64,000 nt of DNA, taken from Myxococcales bacterium. Its GTDB lineage: Bacteria > Myxococcota_A > Polyangia > Polyangiales > Ga0077539. Below, one piece after another: positions 17,051 through 24,422 of this stretch (the first letter of the stretch is position 1; each line of letters starts with the position of its first letter). A model generated the notes under the pieces. It did not search any database and was not told the DNA's origin. It saw only the letters and a program-made list of their open reading frames with translations. The translations under genes and the position numbers were made by a program. Location: positions 1 through 64,000 of the forward strand of contig JAEUKI010000079.1 in assembly GCA_016793325.1 (NCBI GenBank), in the 5' to 3' direction.

Positions 17051-17154
17051 CCAAGCGATTCCTCTCCGCGCCCGAGTCCTCTCGGCGCCCAAGCGATTCC
17101 TCTCCGCGCCCGAGTCCTCTCGGCGCCCAAGTGATTCCTCTCTGCGCTGCGTAG
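17043..17154. repeat. 38-bp tandem repeat, about three units
   Basis: Units starting CTCGGCGCCCAAG begin at 17043, 17081 and 17119. The first two units are nearly identical; the third diverges after about 13 bases. The array continues directly from the second palindromic repeat. Confidence 0.7.
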
Positions 17155-17174
17155 CAGCGTCCCTGCGCAGCCGC

Positions 17175-18428
17175 TCACACCGCGAGCGGCACGGTGTCGA
17201 AGCCGCGCAGACCGAGGTTGGCGCGCAGGCGCATTTGCGACGCAGGGACCGCGAGCCGCATGCGCGGAAATCGCTGAATCAGCGCGGGAATCGCGACGCG
17301 CGCCTCGAGCCTCGCGAGCGGCGCGCCCAAACAAAAATGCGCTCCGAAGCCGAACGCGACGTGGCGGTTTGGGTCGCGCGTGATGTCCATCGTGTGCGCG
17401 TTTGGAAACTGCTCTTCGTCGAGGTTCGCCGACGCGAGCATGAGGGTCATCGTGGCGCCGCGCGGGATCGTCACGCCGGCGACCTCCATCTCTTCTCGCG
17501 CGAAGCGCGGCGAGACCGTCCCGACGGGGTTGGTGAAGCGGAGCATCTCTTCGATCGCCGAGTCGATGAGCTCGGGCTTCTCGCGCAAGAGCGCGAGCTG
17601 CTCGGGGTGCTGGAGCAGCGCGTGGACGCCGTTGCCGATGAGGTTCACCGTGGTCTCGTGGCCCGCGAACAAGAGCAGGAACACCATGGAGACGAGCTCG
17701 TCTTCCGTGAGCCGATCGGCGCCCTCCTCCGCGCTCACGAGCGCGGTCACGATGTCGTCCCCCGGCTGTTCGCGCCGCAGCGCGACGAGGCGCCGAAAGA
17801 ACCGGTTGAGCCAGATCATGTGCGGGTAGTTCACGACGAATCCCACCGGCGTCTGCGCGGACGGGTTGAGCACCTTCGCCAGCCTCCGTCGAAAGGTCAC
17901 GCGCTCGTCTGCAGGAACGCCCAACATCTCCGAGATGACCGTCAGCGGCAGCGGCAGCGCGAGGTCCTCGATGAGCTCGATCGACGCTTTGCCGGACACG
18001 CGGTCGAGCAGCTCTTTGGTGATCGCTTCGACGCGCGTCGAGAGGGCCGACACCATCGACGGCGTAAACGCCTTTTGCACGAGGTTGCGCAGCCGACGGT
18101 GATCGGGCGGATCCTTCATCACCATGCTGTTCAGCAAGAGCTTGAGCGTGCTCGGCATCCACCAATGCTCGAGCGGCCCCTTGCCCGCGCCGGGAACGTT
18201 GCGTCGATCGCTGAGCGCGCGCGGATCACGCAGCACGCTCATCACGTCGCGGTACCTCGTGATCCCGAAGCCGTCGCCGAGCATCGACTTCGACCAGATC
18301 ACCGGCCCCATGGCGCGAATGCGCGCGTACGCCGCGATCGGGTCCGCGCGCGCCTCGGGCCGCTCGAGTTCGCGTTGAACGTCCAGGCGAGGCAGTGCCA
18401 TCTTCGCAGACTCGATCTTGGTGCTCAC
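17175..18428 (-). CDS. Cytochrome P450
   Basis: The 417-residue protein has all hallmarks of a soluble bacterial P450. The I-helix motif AGHETT is at about 255-260, ExxR (EEML R) at about 290, and the heme-binding loop FGFGAHFCLGAP has its ligand at Cys366. It catalyses oxygen-dependent hydroxylation or similar oxidation of an unknown substrate, using external ferredoxin/reductase, not encoded here. The GTG at 18428 is preferred because AGAGGAG lies 10 nt upstream; an internal ATG at 18401 lacks a binding site. It is divergent from a TetR regulator across 69 bp, the usual arrangement for a regulator controlling its neighbour. Confidence 0.95.
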   Translation of the reverse strand: MSTKIESAKMALPRLDVQRELERPEARADPIAAYARIRAMGPVIWSKSMLGDGFGITRYRDVMSVLRDPRALSDRRNVPGAGKGPLEHWWMPSTLKLLLNSMVMKDPPDHRRLRNLVQKAFTPSMVSALSTRVEAITKELLDRVSGKASIELIEDLALPLPLTVISEMLGVPADERVTFRRRLAKVLNPSAQTPVGFVVNYPHMIWLNRFFRRLVALRREQPGDDIVTALVSAEEGADRLTEDELVSMVFLLLFAGHETTVNLIGNGVHALLQHPEQLALLREKPELIDSAIEEMLRFTNPVGTVSPRFAREEMEVAGVTIPRGATMTLMLASANLDEEQFPNAHTMDITRDPNRHVAFGFGAHFCLGAPLARLEARVAIPALIQRFPRMRLAVPASQMRLRANLGLRGFDTVPLAV

Positions 18429-18477
18429 GGGTTCGACTCTCCTCTGACGCGCATCGGTGCGACAGCGCAGCTTCCAT

Positions 18478-18488
18478 TTATGGCATAA
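18478..18488. promoter_or_regulatory. Candidate TetR operator TTATGGCATAA
   Basis: An inverted repeat TTATG-G-CATAA lies between the divergent P450 and TetR genes and overlaps the putative -10 box of the regulator. AT-rich palindromes stand out in this GC-rich DNA. It is a plausible autoregulatory operator; binding is inferred only from position. Confidence 0.45.
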
Positions 18489-18491
18489 GGT
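18486..18491 (+). promoter_or_regulatory. Putative -10 box of the TetR gene
   Basis: TAAGGT ends 6 nt before the ATG at 18498, consistent with a leaderless transcript. The same bases could alternatively serve as an AAGGTG ribosome binding site. Confidence 0.4.
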
Positions 18492-18497
18492 GTCACA

Positions 18498-19085
18498 ATG
18501 CAATCGACTCCCAGACGCGGGCGCCCTCCGTCCGCGGACCCCAGCAAGATCGCGCGCGTCGCGCTGCGGCTCTTCGAGCGCAACGGGTTCGACGCGGTGA
18601 CGATGCACGAGGTGGCGGACGCGGCGAAGGTGAGCGTTCGGACGTTGTTTCGGCTGTTTCCGACGAAGTCCGACCTCGTGTGGGAGGGGCTGAAGGAGAT
18701 CCGCGTCGTCGTCGCCTCCCGCGTCGCGGAGGTGCGCGGGTCGGGGCTCTCTCTGCGCGCGGCGGTGCTCGCGCTCGCCGAGCCGTTTCTGAAGCCGATG
18801 GAGGACCCCGCTGTCGCGCGGCTCGCGCGGCGACGCTTGCGTGTGATCGCCGACGCTCCGGCGCTGCTGGGTCACGAGACGCTCCGCGAAATCGAAGCGG
18901 ACGTCGCGTCGCTGTTCGGGCCCTCGTCCGCGCCGCCCGCCCTCGTCGCGCGCGCGGTCGTCGGAGTCGCGTTCGCGGCGCTCTTCTGGTGGGCCGAGCA
19001 AGAGAGCGCGGTCACTCCGCTCGACGCGCTCGACGCGGCGCTCCGCGGCGTCGCGGGTGAGCCCGAGCGGCGTGGCGATTCGTGA
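18498..19085 (+). CDS. TetR-family transcriptional regulator
   Basis: The 195-residue protein has an N-terminal TetR helix-turn-helix (about 14-60): ARVALRLFERNGFDAVTMHE, VADAAKVSVRTLFRLFPTKS. The helical C-terminal ligand domain has no recognised subfamily. TetR proteins are usually repressors released by a small ligand. The divergent P450 gene is the likely target, with the P450 substrate or a related compound a possible ligand (inference). Confidence 0.92.
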   Translation: MQSTPRRGRPPSADPSKIARVALRLFERNGFDAVTMHEVADAAKVSVRTLFRLFPTKSDLVWEGLKEIRVVVASRVAEVRGSGLSLRAAVLALAEPFLKPMEDPAVARLARRRLRVIADAPALLGHETLREIEADVASLFGPSSAPPALVARAVVGVAFAALFWWAEQESAVTPLDALDAALRGVAGEPERRGDS

Positions 19086-19508
19086 GTGACGCCGAACGAC
19101 GCGTTCGGCCAAACGTCACTCCGCGCGTCGATGACAGCAAGCGCGGCGATTTCGAGCACGCGCCCCGATCGAGCGCCGCCCGCGAGCCCCGTCACCGATC
19201 GTCGCGCTTCGGGTCGCCGCTCGCGTTGAGCCGCTCCATCCACGCGATTCCGCCGAGACCGAGACCGGACGAGTCGAGGTCACCGACGAGGCGCGCTTCT
19301 CCGAAGCCCAGTGCGGCGAACGGGCCGCTCGGGCAGAGCGTCATCGCGCTGACGCGCCACGAGGTCGGGCGTGGGCGTGGCGGGGTCGAAGCCGGCCGTC
19401 GGCGAACGGCGAGAGACGCAAGCGCTCGAGCTGCGCGCAGCGCTTGGTCTTTGGCGCGGCGAATTCGCCCCCTTCCCCTCCGCGCGCGTGTCGCGCGCCA
19501 CTCGAGCG
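19086..19508. other. Intergenic region with possible gene remnant (minus)
   Basis: No intact gene is seen. On the minus strand a frame ending at 19192 reads with some protein character (MTLCPSGPFAALGFGEARLV, then LDSSGLGLGGIAW), and a neighbouring frame further upstream reads AGFDPATPTPDLV. Together they could be a frameshifted remnant downstream of the MBL gene. No family was recognised. Confidence 0.3.
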
Positions 19509-21035
19509 CTACAGCTCGAAGTCGATGTACAGCTCGCCCGGCGTCGAGAATCCGCTCGGCAGATCCCTCGCGCTGTCGTCTGGCGCCTCGCCGTTGGCCG
19601 CCACCCAATCGCTGCGCACCATGCGGTCGCCGAGCTGCGTCGAGAGCGCGTCGAGCAACGCAGTGCGCGGGACCTCGGTCTTCTTCGCGGGATTTCCGTA
19701 GGCGCCAACCGCGGTCGAACACATCGCCGCGCAGCTGTGGTTCATCGCCGCGACCGCCGGAATCGGCGTGGCGTTGGTGCTCCCGTGATGGCCGACCTTG
19801 TAGAAGTCGATCGAGCCCAGGATCTCCTTCGCCTCCTCACTGATCCCAGGGTCCTTTCCAGTCACCTTGCGGCCGTAGAGCCAGTACGCCCAGTTGCCCC
19901 ACTGCGCGTCGCCCACGAACAAGAGCTTCTTCTTCTTCACGGTGAACAAGACGACGAGGCTCTGGTTGTTGAGCGTTCCGTCGAGCTTGTCCGCGGTCGC
20001 CGCGAGGGCGTCTGGCTGCAACGCGCCCAGGACGGACTCCATGTGCTTCCAAGGCTCTTCGCGGCCGATCGCGTAGTCTTGAAACGCCACCGCGGGATAG
20101 TCGCTCGCGCTCGCGGGCCAGTCCTTCTCGAACGGGCTCCACGGCTGTCGGTCGCTGTCGTTCGCGTCCGCGGCCGCCGCGAGATACTGCTCTGTCTTGT
20201 TGTCGCTCGCCGAGAACTCGCCGCCCGAATCCTTCGGCGACGGCGCGAGGATCTGCGCTTCGATCGCGCCCTCGAGCTCGGGCGGTAGAAAAGGTGTGTC
20301 GCCGCCTTGGTAGTAGAACACCTTCGGCTTGCACTCGAACCCGCCCTGCAAGAGCTTCAGCGCTTTGGCGTTGCCGCCGCCGGCCGCGCCGAGCGCGTTC
20401 TCGACCTTCGCCCGCGCCTCGTTGCTCGCGCGATCATCGCCCCGCGCCGCGAGGCCGATCTCTAGCTGTCGAGCGACGCTGTCGAGCTTGGCGTTGAAGG
20501 CCGCCGTGCGCTCGTCCTTCGGGTCGAGCCGGTTGGTGATCCACACCGCGCCCACGTGCGCGAACTTCGCGAAGTCATCGTAGTTCGACGCGAAGCCCGA
20601 GAGGTGATCGGCGTGATAGTGCGTCACGATCACCAGCGCGAGCTTGCCGCCGGTGACCTTCTTCAGGTCCTGTACGCACGCGTCCATGCTCCCGATGTTC
20701 GCCGCGTGCACGCCGCAGTCGATCAAGATGTGCGCAGGCCCGTCGTTGCCCGGCACCGTGAGCAAGAAGAAGTCGCCGAACCCCACGCGGTACATCCGGA
20801 CGCGGATTCCGACCTTGCGTCCGCCCGACGACGACGCGGCCGACGCCTTCTTCGCGGCCTTCTTCGTCGCCGTCTTCTTCACGGCCTTGTCGGTCGTTGC
20901 CCTCTTGCTCGTGGGCTTCTTGATCGCTGCCTTCTTCGTGGCTGCCGTCTTCTTCGCGGCCTTCTTGGTCGCGGCCTTCTTGGTCGCGGCCTTCTTGGTG
21001 TGGCGCCCGGCGGCGCTGGTGGTCTTCGTCGCCAT
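19509..21035 (-). CDS. MBL-fold (ComEC/Rec2-like) hydrolase with histone-H1-like N-terminal tail
   Basis: The 508-residue protein has two parts. Residues 1-65 are a Lys/Ala-rich tail built of AATKK/KKAA repeats like histone H1 tails. The rest is a metallo-beta-lactamase fold with the metal motif THYHADHLSGF, a VGDAQWGNWA strand and GHHGST, as in the extracytoplasmic MBL domain of ComEC and related stand-alone hydrolases. It lacks a signal peptide. The DNA-binding-like tail suggests a nucleic-acid or phosphodiester substrate (inference). GAGGAG lies 8 nt before the ATG at 21035; an ATG at 21041 overlaps the upstream TGA as ATGA, so translation is coupled to the metalloprotease-like gene. It is the last gene of a five-gene minus-strand group. 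Confidence 0.85.
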   Translation of the reverse strand: MATKTTSAAGRHTKKAATKKAATKKAAKKTAATKKAAIKKPTSKRATTDKAVKKTATKKAAKKASAASSSGGRKVGIRVRMYRVGFGDFFLLTVPGNDGPAHILIDCGVHAANIGSMDACVQDLKKVTGGKLALVIVTHYHADHLSGFASNYDDFAKFAHVGAVWITNRLDPKDERTAAFNAKLDSVARQLEIGLAARGDDRASNEARAKVENALGAAGGGNAKALKLLQGGFECKPKVFYYQGGDTPFLPPELEGAIEAQILAPSPKDSGGEFSASDNKTEQYLAAAADANDSDRQPWSPFEKDWPASASDYPAVAFQDYAIGREEPWKHMESVLGALQPDALAATADKLDGTLNNQSLVVLFTVKKKKLLFVGDAQWGNWAYWLYGRKVTGKDPGISEEAKEILGSIDFYKVGHHGSTNATPIPAVAAMNHSCAAMCSTAVGAYGNPAKKTEVPRTALLDALSTQLGDRMVRSDWVAANGEAPDDSARDLPSGFSTPGELYIDFEL

Positions 21036-21037
21036 GG

Positions 21038-22969
21038 TCATCGCTCCTCGTGAAGTCGTTGAAAGTCCGCGCCGAAGTGCGTCGCGTCCTCGGCGTCTCC
21101 GTGCGCGAGGCCCTGCGACAAGACGTAGCGTCGCTGCCGTTTCTCGCGCTCGGCGCCAGCCGCGCCGTGAAGAGGCTTCGCGATCACCATGCGCACGTGG
21201 CATGTCTCGGTCTCGTCGCCGACGGACGGCGCGCTGATCACGACCGTCGCCCCGCCTCGCATCGGAAACTGCCCGACTTCGGGGACCTTGGGATCGAACG
21301 CGACGTCTCTGTGCTGCACCGCTTCGACGATCATCTCGAGCCGAAGCGCCCCGTCTTCACCGACGTGAAACTTCGGATGAAACGACGGGACCGCCACGTT
21401 CAACGTCGGGTCGAGGCCGAACGCCGCTGCGTTCTTCTTGAAGTAGTCCCGCAGGACCTCGCCGTTGATGTCCTTCTCGCGCTTGGTGAGGCCGTTGGGA
21501 TTGCCGAATTTCAGGCCAGATTTCAGCGTCTCGTTCTTCGCCAGCGCGATGTTTCGCGGCTCGATCGGCGGGATCGTCTCTTGGTCGACCTCGGGCCAAC
21601 GAAGCGCGTCGTTCGAGAAGAAGCTCGCGCTGTCGGGATAGATCCCTCGCTGGCGAAAGCCCTGCTTGAGCGCGTCGCGAATGCCGTCGCGATCGCGGGG
21701 GTGCAGCTCGCTCGCGACGGTCACGAGCGCGCGAAGAAAGTCCCCGAACGTCACGTCGACGGGAGGACAGTAGTCGAGCGCGCGCGCGCACAGCTGAAAG
21801 AAGCAGCGCGCGAGCTCCGCGGCGGTGTGGGCGAGCTGATTTGCCAGCGGCGTCGGGAGCTCGTCGCCGTCGATTCGCCCGCCACCGGCGCGAAAGATGC
21901 GAAAGAAGTCCGCGGTCCGGCGCGTGTACACCGTGAAGTACGCGTCGAACACCGCCGCGACGAGGATCGCGCCGCGCGTGTGGGGCTCTTGGGGATTGCC
22001 CTTGTATGCGTCGGGCGTCGCCGGCGTTCCGAGCGCGCTTCGGAGGCCGCGGCTCGCGGCGCGCGCTTGTCCGAATTGCTGCGCGAGGTCGACGAGCGGA
22101 TTGGAGGTCCGAGCCTGCGCGCTGATCGTCGGCGCAGTCCCGTCCGTCACGGGAGCGATCGGCGCGAGGTCTTGCTGATAGATCCGCCCGCCTGTGCGTT
22201 GAATCGCGTCGACGAGCGCGTCGTGCTGCGTGAAGTGGGCGAAGAGCGCGGCGAGGTCCGCGAAGCCCTCGTGAAACGCGAGCACGTCTGGGTTGGTCGG
22301 CTCCGTGAAGTACGCTCGGATGCCGTCGATCACCGCGTGCGTCACCTCGTGCGCGACGATGTCGTACGACAGACACGTGAACACGCGCTGGCCCGGCAAG
22401 ATGTTGCCTTTGGCGTTGGGGCTCGCGCGAAAGTACCCGAACAAGATCCCGTGCGCGTCGCGGCTGTAGTACGCGTTGGGCTCTTGCATCGCGTGGGGAA
22501 ACAAATGGAGCCGGCGGATGTCCTCCGTCGCCGCCGCGGTCTTGTCGTGGTCGGTCGCCGTTCGGTCGCCGCGGCGCCAGTGAATCTTGCGGCCGAGCGC
22601 CACTTCGAACATCTCGACGGTCTTGCTCGCGACCGCGTAGACCATCTGCTGATGAAAACGTGGGTCGGACTCGGACGGGTCGAGCCCGTCGCGCGCGAGC
22701 ACGTGCGGGTGCTCGAGGTCCACCGGGGGGTAGTAGCAATGGCACGCCCCGTCGTAGTCGACGACGGAGAGGTGCGCGCCCGTCGGGCCCGGCTGCACGG
22801 GCTCCCACGGGATGTCCACCGTCAACGTGTTGTCGAGGTAGCTGCCGTTGCTCGGGTCGCGCGAGTAGATGCGCAGCGACCGGCGTGACGGTCGAGCGAC
22901 GTTCATCCACGGCCTGGCCGCTCGTGCGTCCGCGCTCGGCGCGACGCGTATCGGAGTCTTCTTTGTCAT
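21038..22969 (-). CDS. Gluzincin-type (M4-like) metalloprotease homologue without signal peptide
   Basis: The 643-residue protein contains HEVTHAVIDG (His207, Glu208, His211) followed by FHEGFADLAALF with Glu234. This is the HExxH...E zinc site of gluzincins such as thermolysin. The region around it (YDIVAHEVTHAV, TRGAILVAAVFDAYFTVY) resembles M4-type architecture. Unlike secreted M4 proteases, no signal peptide or propeptide is evident, so it may act inside the cell or leave by another route. The C-terminal 200 residues form a separate domain of unknown type. It sits 34 nt downstream of the PLD gene and overlaps the MBL gene start. Confidence 0.8.
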   Translation of the reverse strand: MTKKTPIRVAPSADARAARPWMNVARPSRRSLRIYSRDPSNGSYLDNTLTVDIPWEPVQPGPTGAHLSVVDYDGACHCYYPPVDLEHPHVLARDGLDPSESDPRFHQQMVYAVASKTVEMFEVALGRKIHWRRGDRTATDHDKTAAATEDIRRLHLFPHAMQEPNAYYSRDAHGILFGYFRASPNAKGNILPGQRVFTCLSYDIVAHEVTHAVIDGIRAYFTEPTNPDVLAFHEGFADLAALFAHFTQHDALVDAIQRTGGRIYQQDLAPIAPVTDGTAPTISAQARTSNPLVDLAQQFGQARAASRGLRSALGTPATPDAYKGNPQEPHTRGAILVAAVFDAYFTVYTRRTADFFRIFRAGGGRIDGDELPTPLANQLAHTAAELARCFFQLCARALDYCPPVDVTFGDFLRALVTVASELHPRDRDGIRDALKQGFRQRGIYPDSASFFSNDALRWPEVDQETIPPIEPRNIALAKNETLKSGLKFGNPNGLTKREKDINGEVLRDYFKKNAAAFGLDPTLNVAVPSFHPKFHVGEDGALRLEMIVEAVQHRDVAFDPKVPEVGQFPMRGGATVVISAPSVGDETETCHVRMVIAKPLHGAAGAEREKRQRRYVLSQGLAHGDAEDATHFGADFQRLHEER

Positions 22970-23003
22970 GGCGAGAGCGCTTTCTTCAGTGACTCGTTGG
23001 CGT

Positions 23004-24404
23004 TCAGAGACGGAGGCGCGTCGCGAATGGACCGTTCCAGTCGCGGTCGAACACGGATTGCAGAGCTCGAACGAGCGTGGGGTGATCGCAGTTGACGCTC
23101 GTCCCAGCGGTGGACGCGAAGTAGTCCCACGTCATGTTGGACGTCCCGACGTTGATGCGTCGGTCCGTCACGATGTACTTGGTGTGATTGACGCGGCTGT
23201 GGCCTGGGTACGCGCGACGCGCGCCGACGGTCGAGTCCCACCCCGGCACCGTGAAGAGCTTGACCTCGAGCTGCGCGGCGAGCATCCGCGCGTCGGCGCG
23301 TCCCGCGTCGGCCGTGCGCTGCAGCGCCTGCAAAAACGGCTCGACGATCGGCGAGGTGTGCGCCCACTTGCTCACGAGCAGCCGCACGTGAACGCGCTTG
23401 GTGAGCGCCGCGCTGAGCACGGCGTCGAACAGCCGCGACCACCACACGGGAGCGTTCGCGGGGTCGTGCTCGCGCCCGTCGCCGAGCGGCTTTCGGCTGT
23501 AGAGGCTCGCGGGCGCGAAGTCCATCACGCTGACGCAGACGCTCTTCTGCGCGTCGTCGATCGTGTACGAGAGCGCGTCGCCGTCGTACGTGCGCAGGGG
23601 GCCGTTGACCTCGCGCGGGCTGCCCGAGAGAAACACCGTTCCGCGCTCGGCGCCCGCGGTGATCACGAGCGGCGCGACCGCGTTGCCCGCCGCTCGAAAA
23701 CGTGGGTCGTCGAGGGGTGACAGCGCTCGCGCGCTCGGCTCGACGAGGCTCGACCACGCAGGAACCTCTCGGTCGATCTTCACCTCGGGGTCGGTCGCGA
23801 CCCTCGTCGCCCGCGGGGTCGCGGCGAACAGCCACCAGCCCTCGAAGTACCGCGCGGCGTCTTCGGCGAGCGCCGCGGCGCCCTCGAACACCAGGCCCAT
23901 CTCTTTGACCTGCGCGATGGACTTCCAGTCCATGTTGGCAGAGCCCACGTAGACGTCTCGGTCGTCGAAGACCCAGAGCTTCTGGTGCATGATCCCGCCG
24001 CCGTACCACTCGTCCATCGAGATCTGCTGGATCGAGACGGCGTCGGGGTGCTCCGCGCGAAGCGTCGCGGACTCTTGAGGTTTTCCTGAAAAGCCAGGGC
24101 TCTCGAGGATGCGAATGCGCACGCCACGGCGCGCGGCGTCGCGCAGCGCGTCGAGCAACGCGCGCCCTGTGCCTGCGCCCATGCGCTCGAACTGCTCTTC
24201 GGAGAAGCCTCGCTCGTCGTCGCCTTCCGGGTCGGGAAGGAGGTTCCAGTACATCGCTGTGAGGTCGATTTTTGTGTGCGCGTTTTTCACGAGGCGCACG
24301 AGCACGTCCTCGGTGTACTGCACGCCGGGCACGCAGCGCAGCGACTCGAGGCCCCACGGGATCGACTCGACCAGGTACGCGGTCGATGGCGCATTCTCTT
24401 CCAT
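23004..24404 (-). CDS. Phospholipase D-family protein, PLD3/PLD4-like
   Basis: The 466-residue protein has two HKD motifs. The first is MHQKLWVFDD with His140, Lys142 and Asp147, followed by GSANMDWKSIAQVKEMG. The second is NHTKYIVTD with His407, Lys409 and Asp414, followed by GTSNMTWDYF. The block after the first motif resembles eukaryotic PLD3/PLD4 more than bacterial cardiolipin synthases. PLD3/4 act as 5' exonucleases on single-stranded nucleic acid; bacterial homologues are uncharacterised to my knowledge. No signal peptide is present. AGGAG about 10 nt before the ATG supports the start. It lies 18 nt downstream of the DyP/glycyl-radical fusion gene, so probably in the same transcript. 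Confidence 0.88.
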   Translation of the reverse strand: MEENAPSTAYLVESIPWGLESLRCVPGVQYTEDVLVRLVKNAHTKIDLTAMYWNLLPDPEGDDERGFSEEQFERMGAGTGRALLDALRDAARRGVRIRILESPGFSGKPQESATLRAEHPDAVSIQQISMDEWYGGGIMHQKLWVFDDRDVYVGSANMDWKSIAQVKEMGLVFEGAAALAEDAARYFEGWWLFAATPRATRVATDPEVKIDREVPAWSSLVEPSARALSPLDDPRFRAAGNAVAPLVITAGAERGTVFLSGSPREVNGPLRTYDGDALSYTIDDAQKSVCVSVMDFAPASLYSRKPLGDGREHDPANAPVWWSRLFDAVLSAALTKRVHVRLLVSKWAHTSPIVEPFLQALQRTADAGRADARMLAAQLEVKLFTVPGWDSTVGARRAYPGHSRVNHTKYIVTDRRINVGTSNMTWDYFASTAGTSVNCDHPTLVRALQSVFDRDWNGPFATRLRL

Positions 24405-24422
24405 GATCTTCGGGCTCCTCTT

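Larger units (their letters stand above)
16691..17174. other. Repeat-rich intergenic region
   Basis: This 484-nt stretch between two minus-strand genes holds no credible gene. It contains two 65-bp direct repeats, three copies of a CCGAGAT-NN-ATCTCGG palindrome and a 38-bp tandem repeat, described separately. ORFs crossing it are artefacts of the repeats. Confidence 0.75.

Noticed and set aside
18421..18450. GGGTTCGACTCTCCTCT as a tRNA T-arm
   Set aside because: No acceptor stem, anticodon arm or CCA context; it is the upstream region and ribosome binding site of the P450 gene.
16398..18488. 696-codon plus-strand frame over the repeats and P450 gene
   Set aside because: It runs through the palindromic repeats and antisense to the P450; no protein motif is present.
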